The notes under the pieces: model-generated | What the model was told of the DNA's origin: nothing | The model's input: only the letters and a program-made list of their open reading frames with translations | Databases searched by the model: none | NCBI GenBank assembly: GCA_964563855.1 | Contig: CAZLYU010000063.1 | Location: 1 to 19,738, forward strand | Origin: JAFGRR01 sp964563855 | Lineage (GTDB): Bacteria; Planctomycetota; Phycisphaerae; UBA1845; Fen-1342 | Reading direction: 5' to 3' | DNA: 19,738 nt | Part shown: positions 1 to 7,644 of the stretch, piece after piece | How the letters are laid out: every line of letters begins with the position of its first letter | Numbering within the stretch: position 1 is the first letter of the stretch | Position numbers and translations under genes: made by a program

Positions 1-1420
1 AGTCGGGCGGGAGGGCGTCGGGGTTTTCGGGCTGGTACTCCTCGACGCAGTTTTTGCAGATGGTGCGCACCAGGCGCTGCGCGACGACGGCTTCGAGGGA
101 GCTGGAGACGAGAAACGGCTCGACGCCCATGTCGAGCAGACGCGTGGTGGCGGAGACGGCGTCGTTGGTGTGGAGGGTGCTGAAGACCAAGTGACCGGTG
201 AGCGATGCGTTGATGGCGACTTGCGCAGTCTCGAGGTCTCGAATTTCGCCGACGAGGATGATGTCTGGGTCGTGACGCAGGAAGGCGCGGAGTCCGCTGG
301 CGAAGGTGAGGCCGATGCGGGGGGCGACCTGGACCTGGACGATGCCTTCGAAGTTGTACTCGACGGGGTCTTCGACGGTGAGGATTTTGGTTTCGTCGCT
401 GACGATGGTGTTGAGCGAGGCGTAGAGGGTGGTGGTTTTTCCGGAGCCGGTCGGCCCGGTGACCAGGACGATGCCGTGCGGCTTGCGAATGACCTGGTCG
501 TAGTTTTCGTGGGAGTCCGGCTGCATGCCCAGCTCTTTGAGCGTGAGGCGGATGGCGGTTTTGTCGAGGATGCGCAGCACGGCGCCTTCGCCGAAGGTGG
601 ACGGGACGATGCTGACGCGGAGGTCGATCTCGCGGCCGCGGGCTTTGATCTTGAACGCGCCGTCTTGGGGGAGGCGTTTTTCGGCGATGTTCAGTCCGCT
701 GAGGATTTTGATGCGGCTGATGACGGCGTTTTGGAAGCGTCGAATTTCGGGGGGGACGTTGGCGTTGTGGAGCATGCCGTCGACGCGGTAGCGGACGCGG
801 AAATCGTTTTCGAAGGGCTCGAAGTGAATGTCGCTGGCGCGCTCGTTGAGGGCCTCCATGAGAATTTCGTTGACGAGGCGAATGACCGACGCCTCTTGGG
901 CCATCTGGACGTCGAGGTCGGTGGAGTCGACGGGGGTTTCGTCGATGACTTCGACGCCGCCGGTGTCTTTCTCGGCGACCATCTCATGGAGCACGTCGCC
1001 GCCGACGCCGTAGAAGGTCTTGATGAGGTTGTTGATTTCGGTGCTGGTGGCGAGGACGGGTTCGACGGGTAGGTTGATGACGGTCTGGACGTCGTCGAGG
1101 GCGTACATGTTGTACGGGTCGGAGGTGGCGATGCGTACGCCGCGGCCGTTGCGGCTGACGGGGATGAGGGCGTAGCGGTGGACGAGTCGGCTGGGGACAA
1201 GGGTGAGCAGCTCGCGGTCGACGTCGTTTTCGCCGAGCTCGATGAGCGGGATGGCGAACTGTTCGCTGAGGACCTTGAGGATCTGTCGTTCGGTGACGAA
1301 TCCTTTGCGGACGAGCACGTGGTCGATGCGTTCGCTTTGTGAGGCGCGCGCGGAGAGTGCTTCGTCAAGCTGATCGTGGTTGATCAGGCCGCGTTCAACG
1401 AGTGCTTCGGCGATGGGCAT
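1..1420 (-). CDS. pilB: Type IV pilus / type II secretion assembly ATPase (PilB/GspE family), 3' end cut by window
   Basis: Hexameric cytoplasmic ATPase expected to power pilus extension or type II secretion. The 473 visible residues begin with an MshEN/GSPII_E_N-type domain (about 1-140), followed by the motor core: YRVDG (Asp-box region, about 211-215), Walker A GPTGSGKTT (322-330), an ILTVEDPVEY Asp box (346-355), Walker B DIILVGEIRD (386-395) and His box STLHTNDA (414-421). The first half of the zinc motif, CKNC (455-458), is visible. Family members run to about 560-570 residues, so some 90-100 are missing past the window start. The ATG at 1420 is the first start in frame after the upstream stop and gives a family-like N-terminus; no clear Shine-Dalgarno sequence precedes it. 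It is last of four co-directional genes, 73 bases after the CvpA-like gene. PilB is favoured over GspE because pilT is in the same cluster, but the two cannot be separated by sequence alone. Confidence 0.93.
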   Translation of the reverse strand, partial: MPIAEALVERGLINHDQLDEALSARASQSERIDHVLVRKGFVTERQILKVLSEQFAIPLIELGENDVDRELLTLVPSRLVHRYALIPVSRNGRGVRIATSDPYNMYALDDVQTVINLPVEPVLATSTEINNLIKTFYGVGGDVLHEMVAEKDTGGVEVIDETPVDSTDLDVQMAQEASVIRLVNEILMEALNERASDIHFEPFENDFRVRYRVDGMLHNANVPPEIRRFQNAVISRIKILSGLNIAEKRLPQDGAFKIKARGREIDLRVSIVPSTFGEGAVLRILDKTAIRLTLKELGMQPDSHENYDQVIRKPHGIVLVTGPTGSGKTTTLYASLNTIVSDETKILTVEDPVEYNFEGIVQVQVAPRIGLTFASGLRAFLRHDPDIILVGEIRDLETAQVAINASLTGHLVFSTLHTNDAVSATTRLLDMGVEPFLVSSSLEAVVAQRLVRTICKNCVEEYQPENPDALPPD

Positions 1421-1493
1421 GGTTGCGTACCGTCCGTTGCGACCTAGGTGATACCCGCGTGACGGGGCCTGGTGGCGCCTTCGCGGCGCGGCA

Positions 1494-3305
1494 TTACTCG
1501 AAGTTGAGCCCGGTGATTCCCTGGCCGCGTTGATTGACGACCTCGGTGATGACCTCGCCGGGCGGCACGTGGAAGATCAGGCCGACCTCGGCGGTTCCCT
1601 GGCTGCGGCGAATCTCGGGGGCGATGGCCTTGAAGTCGGTCATGCCGCGAAAGCTGAGGCCCTGGGGCGAATCGGGGTCTCCGGCGTAGAAGAACTCGAT
1701 GTAGGGTTGGCCGTCGCGGTCGACGACGCCGTAGTAGCCGCGCAAGGGATATCGTTGGCCGCGGTCGGTGGCGGCGAAGTATTGGCTGGTGTTGCTGCCG
1801 GCGAAGTTGGCGACTTGTCCGAGGAGGGAGCCGGGGGCGAAGGGTCGGGTGGCGACGACGAGGACGCGCTGTCCGGCGGGGGCCCAGTAGTCGTTGACGG
1901 CGCCGAGCGAGCCGCGTAGCTGTTCGACGAAGCCGGCGGCGCGGCCGGTCTTGATGGCTCGGCCGTCGGCTTCGAAGTCTTGGAGGGCGGACGTGGCGAA
2001 GCGTACGGGGGTGTTGATGTCGAATCCGCTGCGATCGACGATGACTTCTTCGAGTCCGCCGAAGGCGCCGCGACGCTCGCCGGCGGTGGGTTCGCTGGGG
2101 CGTGCGTCGGGGGTGTTGGCGGCGGCGGTGTCGGCCGCGGGGGTCAGCTCTTCGCCGAGCAGCGCGGGGGGCGATTCCGCGGGTGGTGCGCTGAGTTCGG
2201 TTCGCACGTGGCGGCGGTATTCAAGGAACCATGGTTCGAAGTTGTCGGGCGTGTCGAAGAACAAGTCGAACTCGACGTCCGGCGGTGTGGTGATGTTGTT
2301 GTCGAGGTCGACGATGCGGCGAGGCGTGTGTGCTTCCGGTTCGATGACCGGCAAGCCGCCGATGACGCGGGGGATGAAGTGCGCGGGTTCATCGCCGACG
2401 GCGCCGACGAGGCGGATCATGGATGGGCGGAAGCGGTGGGCGGCGCTGCGGCCCTGTTCGGCGGCGGCGCGATTGAAGTTGGCGCGGATGCCGAGCAGGG
2501 TGCGGCCGGGGCCGGGCTGATAGGTTTCGGGGGGGCGGAAGCCGAGTTCGCGGCGGTTTTCGTAGCTGGGCACGGCTTCGCGATAGCGAGCGACGACGCT
2601 GTCCTGTCGCCACCACTGCTGCACGGTGACGCCGCGGGTCCAAGCGTCGTCTTTGGGGAGCGCGGTGGGTGATGATTCGGTTTGAACGGTGTTGCCCGAC
2701 CAGAAGACCCACTGGGTGAAGTCGGGATAGACGCTGCTGAATGAGCGGTTGGGATGTTCTTCGGAGACGACATTGCCGCCTTGCAAGCTGGTGGAACTGA
2801 GCCAGGCGAACATGCCGCTGACGAATTCGTCGGGCTTGAGGAATGAGGCGCTGTTGCGTTTGAACTCGGCGAAGCCGCCGGCGGAGACTTCGCCGACGCG
2901 TTCGAAGCGGGTGAACATGAGACTCGTGCCGCCCATGGGCAGCATGTAGAAGCCGATGACGAGCATGCCGACGGCGACCTGGGCGTTGAAGAGTCCGCAG
3001 ACGGCTCCGCCGATCCAGTCGACCAACATGGGCAGGCGGACATTGCCGCGGATGTAGTTGTCGGCGGCGAAGCGTAGTGCTGCGAGGGCGACGACGAAGA
3101 GGCCGACGAAGACGGAGGGCTCGGTCCAGGCGGGGTGGAGGCCCTGGGCGGCGAGCAGTGCGGTGAGCGGGCCGAAGAAGCCGAATGCGATGGCGGCGGC
3201 GACGATGCTGCAGAAGACGTTGATGACGCCGCTGAAGAGTCCCCACAGGGCGTGCAGCATGGTGAGGCCGATGACGAAGACGATGACGATGATGGTGAGG
3301 ATCAT
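1494..3305 (-). CDS. CvpA-family membrane protein with long C-terminal extension
   Basis: The first ~125 residues of 603 form four hydrophobic segments (about 1-20, 27-55, 66-83, 98-125) in the CvpA pattern, including an N-terminal hydrophobic helix followed by a Gly-rich second one. CvpA proteins are inner-membrane proteins of poorly defined role (colicin V production, envelope stress), normally about 160-200 residues. Here some 470 mostly hydrophilic residues follow, with an Ala/Pro/Glu-rich linker near 370-405 and a C-terminal part rich in aromatic and Gly residues that I do not recognise. The start is secure: AGGAG at 3315-3319 lies 9 bases before the ATG and overlaps the stop codon of the upstream gene, implying translational coupling. 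Its place between a GspE-like protein and pilB suggests a membrane component or regulator of the pilus/secretion machine, which is inference. A short GC hairpin (1475-1489) lies just after the stop. Confidence 0.8.
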   Translation of the reverse strand: MILTIIVIVFVIGLTMLHALWGLFSGVINVFCSIVAAAIAFGFFGPLTALLAAQGLHPAWTEPSVFVGLFVVALAALRFAADNYIRGNVRLPMLVDWIGGAVCGLFNAQVAVGMLVIGFYMLPMGGTSLMFTRFERVGEVSAGGFAEFKRNSASFLKPDEFVSGMFAWLSSTSLQGGNVVSEEHPNRSFSSVYPDFTQWVFWSGNTVQTESSPTALPKDDAWTRGVTVQQWWRQDSVVARYREAVPSYENRRELGFRPPETYQPGPGRTLLGIRANFNRAAAEQGRSAAHRFRPSMIRLVGAVGDEPAHFIPRVIGGLPVIEPEAHTPRRIVDLDNNITTPPDVEFDLFFDTPDNFEPWFLEYRRHVRTELSAPPAESPPALLGEELTPAADTAAANTPDARPSEPTAGERRGAFGGLEEVIVDRSGFDINTPVRFATSALQDFEADGRAIKTGRAAGFVEQLRGSLGAVNDYWAPAGQRVLVVATRPFAPGSLLGQVANFAGSNTSQYFAATDRGQRYPLRGYYGVVDRDGQPYIEFFYAGDPDSPQGLSFRGMTDFKAIAPEIRRSQGTAEVGLIFHVPPGEVITEVVNQRGQGITGLNFE

Positions 3306-3314
3306 GTCGGCGTA

Positions 3315-3319
3315 CTCCT
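3315..3319 (-). promoter_or_regulatory. Shine-Dalgarno AGGAG overlapping upstream stop codon
   Basis: Minus-strand AGGAG shares bases with the TAG stop of the GspE-like gene (3318-3320) and lies 9 bases before the CvpA-like ATG. Ribosomes ending on the first gene would sit on the binding site of the second, so the two products are probably made together. Confidence 0.6.
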
Positions 3320-5099
3320 AGCCGGCCTGCTTTTTGGGGGTGGATTTTGGTTTGGCGACGGCGGCGGGTTTGGGTTTGCCGGGTGCGGCTTTGCGCGGCG
3401 CGGCTTTGCCGCCGGCGCCGGGTTTGCCGCCGCTGCTTGATTTGGATTTGTCGGTGTTTTTGCCGCTGAGGACGCGTTGGACTTCCTGAATGCTGGTGAC
3501 GCCTTCGAGGACTTTGCGCAGCGCGTGGGTCTGGAAGCCGAAGCCGCCGCGTTTGACGGCGTATTGCTGGACATCGGCGAAGGCGCGGGCGTTGCGGACG
3601 ACGTGGCGGAAGTCGTCGTCGATCAGAAGCAGATCGAAGATGGCGGTGCGGCCGACATATCCGGAGCCCTGGCAGTTCTGGCAGATGATGGGGTTGCCCT
3701 TTTTGTCGAACTCGGGTTCGGGTTGGCGATAGAGCACGGCGTCGGCGGGCATGTTGAGCCGCTTGAGCTGTTCGGGATTGGGTTTGTAGGCCTGTTTGCA
3801 CGAGGGGCAGAGCTTGCGGATCAGCCGCTGGCTGGTGACGGCGGAGAGTGCTTTGGCGACCTTGGCGTTGTCGTTGACGAGCTCCATCCATTTGCGGAGG
3901 ACGGCGAGCGACTCGGTGAGCGTCGGCTCTTGGAGGCCGGCGTAGACGAACTGCTTCTTGCCGGCGGCCTCGGTGGCGAGGATGGCGGCGGCGGGCTCGC
4001 GAATCTCGGGCAGGATGATGATGTCGGGGTCGGTCCGCAGCAGTTTCTGCAGTTCGCCGGCGAATGTTTTGTTGTCGGCGGGGACGTACTCGATTTGGGT
4101 GACGTTATCGATCGGCAGTTCGATGCGGTATTCGAGGGTTTGGATGTTGTTGAGAAACGCGTCGTGGGTGCGGGTGAGGCTGTAGAGCGTGGTGGTCATT
4201 CCGCCGCCGGGCGGGGCGCCGACGACGACCAGTCCTGGTTCACCGGCGAGCATGGCGGCGCGCATCTGTTCGGTCTGGGGCGCGGTGAAGCCGAGGTCTT
4301 CGATTTTGTAGCGTGTTTCTTCGCCGATGACGCGGAGCGTCAGTTTTTCGCCTTGGGTGGAGCCGTCGGTCCGAACTTCGACGGTGACGGATTCTTCGCC
4401 CATCGCGACCGAGATCTTGCCGGTTTGGGGTTTGCGGCGTTCTTCGAGGTCGAGCGCGGCGATGACCTTGAGGAACTGCACGACGTGTTCGGCTTCGTCG
4501 GAGGTCCAGGGTTCTTGCTCGGTGCGTACGCCGTCGACTTCGTAGACGAGGCTGGCGGCTTCGCGACCTGGGGCGAGTTCGGCGCGTTGGGCGCGGCGCC
4601 AGCGGATGTCGAAGAGCAGTTCCTGGGTGAGTCGATAGCGTTCGCGTTGATCGGGATCTTCGGGGATTTTGACGCGTTTTCGGTCGGCGCCGCGGATGGC
4701 GACCTTTTCGCGTACTTCCTTTTCCTTTTTCTTTCCGTCGCCGGCGAACAAGGATTTGATGTGGGCGCCGGTGAGCACTTTATCTTCGTCGCGGACCATG
4801 CCGTTGCGGTGCATGACATAGGCGCCGGCGGCAGCGCCGACCAGGACGACGAATGTGGGGAAGCCGATGACGAATGGGGCGAGCAGCATGACGGCGGTGG
4901 CGGCGACGCCGGCGCCCATGGTGGTGAGATTCCAGATGTCGCGATAGGTGTTGACGATCTGCGTGTCTTTGTCGATCCATTGGGCGAGGTAGGCCCAACC
5001 GACGAAGACCAGCGTGACCAGCAGCAGCTTCCACCAACTGATGAAGGTGAAGGTCTCTGGCAACTGAGCGAGCAGCTCAACCGAGGCGAGCAAGCCCAT
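3318..5099 (-). CDS. Membrane-anchored GspE/PilB-like protein with degenerate P-loop (putative pseudo-ATPase)
   Basis: 593 residues. Hydrophobic segments near 25-41 and 62-96 should anchor it in the inner membrane; a charged linker follows, then a GspE/PilB-like core (about 155-545). Family landmarks: a Walker A region reading GAPPGGGMTTTLY (294-306), Walker B DIIILPEIRE (359-368), and zinc motifs CPSC (431-434) and CQNC (473-476) followed by GYVGRTAIF. The invariant P-loop lysine is Met301 (codon 4197-4199), the first P-loop glycine is Ala, the Gly before the Walker B Glu is Pro, and the His box STLHTNDA is replaced by AGLQEPTL. ATP hydrolysis is therefore doubtful; a scaffold or partner of the true ATPases is more likely. 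The tail (548-593) is Lys/Pro/Ala-rich and very basic. ATG 5099 is preferred over GTG 5105 because GGGAG (5105-5109) is correctly spaced for it. Lies 48 bases after pilT and 12 before the CvpA-like gene. Confidence 0.85.
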   Translation of the reverse strand: MGLLASVELLAQLPETFTFISWWKLLLVTLVFVGWAYLAQWIDKDTQIVNTYRDIWNLTTMGAGVAATAVMLLAPFVIGFPTFVVLVGAAAGAYVMHRNGMVRDEDKVLTGAHIKSLFAGDGKKKEKEVREKVAIRGADRKRVKIPEDPDQRERYRLTQELLFDIRWRRAQRAELAPGREAASLVYEVDGVRTEQEPWTSDEAEHVVQFLKVIAALDLEERRKPQTGKISVAMGEESVTVEVRTDGSTQGEKLTLRVIGEETRYKIEDLGFTAPQTEQMRAAMLAGEPGLVVVGAPPGGGMTTTLYSLTRTHDAFLNNIQTLEYRIELPIDNVTQIEYVPADNKTFAGELQKLLRTDPDIIILPEIREPAAAILATEAAGKKQFVYAGLQEPTLTESLAVLRKWMELVNDNAKVAKALSAVTSQRLIRKLCPSCKQAYKPNPEQLKRLNMPADAVLYRQPEPEFDKKGNPIICQNCQGSGYVGRTAIFDLLLIDDDFRHVVRNARAFADVQQYAVKRGGFGFQTHALRKVLEGVTSIQEVQRVLSGKNTDKSKSSSGGKPGAGGKAAPRKAAPGKPKPAAVAKPKSTPKKQAG

Positions 5100-5104
5100 A
5101 GTCA

Positions 5105-5109
5105 CTCCC
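5105..5109 (-). promoter_or_regulatory. Shine-Dalgarno GGGAG deciding the start of the GspE-like gene
   Basis: On the minus strand GGGAG is followed by five bases (TGACT) and then ATG at 5099. The alternative GTG at 5105 overlaps this motif and would lack a properly spaced ribosome binding site. Confidence 0.55.
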
Positions 5110-5147
5110 GTGTCGTCGCGCGCCGCGCGGGCGCTTGCAGTCGTGGA

Positions 5148-6302
5148 TTAGCCGAGAATGCCCGTACCGCCTGACCGAATGCCCTTGAGCGCCATGCGCA
5201 GCTCGTCGGGATTGGGTGCGAATTCATACGCCGTGGCATGGTCAATGAATCCGAGGTCGACGAGTCGGCGAAGGTGCTCGGTGAAGTCGACCATGCCGTC
5301 GTCATAGGAAGCGCGCACCACGTCGATGATTTCGTTGTCGCGTTCTTCGCGAATCAGTTTGCGCACTGACGGGTTGGTCATCATGATTTCGACCGCCGGC
5401 ACGACGGGGACGCCGTCTTTGATGCAGGGCACGAGTTTCTGACAGATGATGGCTTTGAGGTTGAACTCGAGGGCCTGGCGGATCTGTCGGCGTTCCTGCG
5501 CGGGGAACAGGTCGAGCAAGCGCGAGATCGTTTGTGCGGCGCTCGACGCGTGGATGGTTCCGAAGGTGAGGTGTCCGGTCTCGGCGGCGTGGATCGCGGC
5601 GGAGAAGGTTTCCTGGTCGCGCATTTCGCCGATGAGGACGACGTCGGGATCTTCACGCATGAGGTGCTTGAGGGCGACGTGGAAGTCGAGCACGTCGATG
5701 CCGACCTCGCGCTGGTTGATGAGCGCCTTCTTGTCGGTGAAGAGGTACTCGATGGGGTCCTCGACGGTGACGATGTGGACGGGGTAGCGCGAGTTGATGT
5801 AGTCGATCATCGCGGCGATGGTGGTGCTCTTGCCGGATCCGGTAATGCCGGCGAGCAGCACGATGCCCTGGTTGTTTTGGGCGACCTTCTCCATCGAGCC
5901 GGGGAGGTTGAGTTGTTCGAAGGAGAGGATGTTGCGGTCGACGCGGCGGGCGGCGACCGACATGTGGCCGCGCTGCTGAAAGGCGTTGATGCGGAAGCGG
6001 TCGGCGTCGCCTTGGGGGCCGACGTCGTACGCGAAGTCGATGCCGCCGTTTTCTTTGTAGTACTGCTTCTGCGCGTCGGTGAGCAGCTCGAAGATGCCGT
6101 CGCGAATTTGCTCGCCGGTGAGCTCTGGTGCGGTGAGGGGCTTCAGGTCGCCCTTGACGCGGACCATGGGGGGCTTGCCGGCTTTGAGGTGTAGGTCGGA
6201 GACCTTGAGTTTGATGGTCGCCTTGAACAGTTTGTTGAGCGTGGGCTCCGATCCGTTGCTATCGGTCGGCACGTTGATCGGCTGATCGTGCTCTTTCGAC
6301 AT
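5148..6302 (-). CDS. pilT: Type IV pilus retraction ATPase PilT
   Basis: 384-residue cytoplasmic motor that depolymerises pili and drives twitching. The N-terminal PAS-like domain contains KVSDLHLKAGKPPMVRVKG (33-51), the usual PilT opening. Walker A is GITGSGKST (152-160), the Asp box reads VTVEDPIEY (178-186), Walker B is DVVLIGEMRDQET (220-232) and the His box is GTIHASSA (248-255). The conserved PilT C-terminal motif appears as SVRKLIRE (312-319). The VGEMRD-type Walker B and this C-terminal motif separate PilT from PilB/GspE. Length is slightly above the usual 345-380 because of a polar 20-residue N-terminal extension. It is the first gene of the minus-strand cluster; transcription should begin in the 247-base region shared with the divergent peptidase gene. 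No strong ribosome binding site precedes ATG 6302. All key residues are present, so it should be active. Confidence 0.95.
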   Translation of the reverse strand: MSKEHDQPINVPTDSNGSEPTLNKLFKATIKLKVSDLHLKAGKPPMVRVKGDLKPLTAPELTGEQIRDGIFELLTDAQKQYYKENGGIDFAYDVGPQGDADRFRINAFQQRGHMSVAARRVDRNILSFEQLNLPGSMEKVAQNNQGIVLLAGITGSGKSTTIAAMIDYINSRYPVHIVTVEDPIEYLFTDKKALINQREVGIDVLDFHVALKHLMREDPDVVLIGEMRDQETFSAAIHAAETGHLTFGTIHASSAAQTISRLLDLFPAQERRQIRQALEFNLKAIICQKLVPCIKDGVPVVPAVEIMMTNPSVRKLIREERDNEIIDVVRASYDDGMVDFTEHLRRLVDLGFIDHATAYEFAPNPDELRMALKGIRSGGTGILG

Positions 6303-6319
6303 TCTCGCGTCTCACTCAT

Positions 6320-6359
6320 GGGCGGCGCCGCGACCCACGCACACAGAGGGGGCGGCGCC
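6320..6359. repeat. 10-bp direct repeat GGGCGGCGCC, 30-bp period, upstream of pilT
   Basis: GGGCGGCGCC occurs at 6320-6329 and again at 6350-6359, exactly 30 bases apart, and each copy contains the palindrome GGCGCC. As an inverted pair, GGCGCCGC (6324-6331) can also pair with GCGGCGCC (6352-6359) as an 8-bp stem. The element sits 18-57 bases before the pilT start and could be an operator or leader hairpin; in GC-rich DNA chance is a serious alternative. Confidence 0.35.
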
Positions 6360-6535
6360 CACGCGCGTCAAATCGTTCCTGCGGGGCGAACTCGGTCAGG
6401 AGCGGACGGGTCGCCGCCACGATCGTCTCGCTCCGCCGAGTCCGTCACGATAGCATAGCGTGGCGGGAACATCCACCATGCGTACCGACGGCGACGCGGT
6501 GGGCGGGAAAGCGCCGCGGTGACGCGATTGCCTCT

Positions 6536-6540
6536 GAGGG
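6536..6540 (+). promoter_or_regulatory. Shine-Dalgarno GAGGG choosing ATG 6550
   Basis: GAGGG directly abuts an ATG at 6541, leaving no spacer, but is 9 bases from the in-frame ATG at 6550. The later start also gives a more typical signal peptide (MRLSIGSRL...). Confidence 0.5.
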
Positions 6541-6549
6541 ATGTTGTCC

Positions 6550-7644
6550 ATGCGTCTGTCGATCGGCTCACGGTTGGTTGGAGCGGGATTGTTCTCGGCG
6601 TTGGTTGGGCTGTCGACGGGGCTGAGCGGCTGCGTCGAGCTGCACTATCTGGCGCATCTCGGCGTTGGTGAGCTTGGCGTGCAGGGTGGGGCTGAGCCGA
6701 TCGAGGCGGTGCTGAACTCGGGGCGGCTGACGGACGAAGAGGGTGAGCAGCTTCGGCGAGCGGTGCGGGCGCGCGACTTTGCGGGGGAGGTGATCGGACT
6801 GTCGGTGGGCGACTCGTATCAGATGTTTTACGACAGCGGCGACGATCCGAGCCAATGGAGTTTGAGCGTGTCGGAAGCGACGCGTGCGGCGCCGATCACG
6901 TGGGACTTTCCGATCGTCGGCACGTCGGAGAGTCTGTCGTTCTACGACGAGGAGTTGCTGAACTACTACGCGGCGCGTTTCGATCAGACGGGCTATGACG
7001 TGTACACGTATGAGGTGGCGGCGTATAGCACGCTGGGGATCTTGAACGACCCGGTGCGTTCGACGATGTTGGGGTACGGCCCGATCACGCTTGCTGAGGT
7101 GATGATCCACGAGTTGACGCACAACACGATCTTTCGGCCCGGCGATCCGGTGTTTAATGAATCGCTAGCGACCTATGTGGGACGAACCGGCGCGATTCAG
7201 TTTCTGGCGGTCGAGTTTGGGGCGGACTCGGGCTGGCCGGAGACTGCCGCGGCTTACTACGCGGACAGCGACCGGGTCGATGCGTTCATGATTTCGTTTT
7301 ACGAATCGCTGGTTGATTACTATGCGCAGCCGCTGGGTGAGCTCGCGTTGTTGCGTGGGCGGGCAGCGTTTTTCGCGGCGGCTGGTGAGCGGTTTGCGAG
7401 CGAGGTTCAGCCGGAGCTGTTCTATCCGGAGTTGTTTAGTCGGTACACGAATCTGCCGGTGAACAACGCGTGGGTGCTGTTGAATCGTCGGTACGGGTTT
7501 GATCTGGACGTATTCGCCGCGGTGCATGCAGCGACCGGCTTTGAGTGGAGCGCGACGCTGGACGTGTTTCGCGGGGCGGCGGGGGCGTCTGGCAGTCCGT
7601 TCGACTATTTGCGCGACTGGCTGGCCGCGAATGCGGGGTCGTAG
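6550..7644 (+). CDS. Putative zinc aminopeptidase lipoprotein (COG4324 / PF10023-like)
   Basis: 364 residues. The N-terminus is a lipoprotein signal peptide: two Arg, a hydrophobic stretch and lipobox LSGC with Cys28. Residues about 155-205 carry the signature of the putative aminopeptidase family: AYSTLG, DP...STML, LAE..IHELTH (zinc motif HExxH at 187-191), then GDP.FNESLATYVG with the likely third zinc ligand Glu204. Family members usually read HELAH; Thr replaces Ala here, which should not affect zinc binding. The substrate is unknown for the family, and peptidase activity is predicted from the motif only. The protein should be lipid-anchored on the periplasmic side. An alternative start at ATG 6541 adds three residues but has no usable ribosome binding site. 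It is divergent from pilT and followed after 87 bases by a zinc-ribbon gene on the same strand; no functional link is evident. Confidence 0.85.
   Translation: MRLSIGSRLVGAGLFSALVGLSTGLSGCVELHYLAHLGVGELGVQGGAEPIEAVLNSGRLTDEEGEQLRRAVRARDFAGEVIGLSVGDSYQMFYDSGDDPSQWSLSVSEATRAAPITWDFPIVGTSESLSFYDEELLNYYAARFDQTGYDVYTYEVAAYSTLGILNDPVRSTMLGYGPITLAEVMIHELTHNTIFRPGDPVFNESLATYVGRTGAIQFLAVEFGADSGWPETAAAYYADSDRVDAFMISFYESLVDYYAQPLGELALLRGRAAFFAAAGERFASEVQPELFYPELFSRYTNLPVNNAWVLLNRRYGFDLDVFAAVHAATGFEWSATLDVFRGAAGASGSPFDYLRDWLAANAGS

Noticed and set aside
1475..1489. Short GC hairpin between the CvpA-like gene and pilB
   Set aside because: The 5-bp stem with no T-run is too weak to call a terminator within an apparent operon; it may be chance in GC-rich DNA.
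2389..3891. 500-codon open frame on the minus strand across the CvpA-like and GspE-like genes
   Set aside because: Arg/Gln/His-rich out-of-frame translation crossing a well supported gene boundary; no domain or start signal.
3477..5174. 565-codon open frame on the plus strand opposite the GspE-like gene
   Set aside because: Its composition (Gly/Asp/Val/Ala runs, no domain) is what a GC-rich gene yields when read antisense; the minus-strand frame has recognisable motifs.
6440..6460. AT-richer GATAGCATAG as a -10 element for pilT or the peptidase gene
   Set aside because: No -35-like hexamer lies at 16-18 bases on either strand, so a promoter call is not supported.
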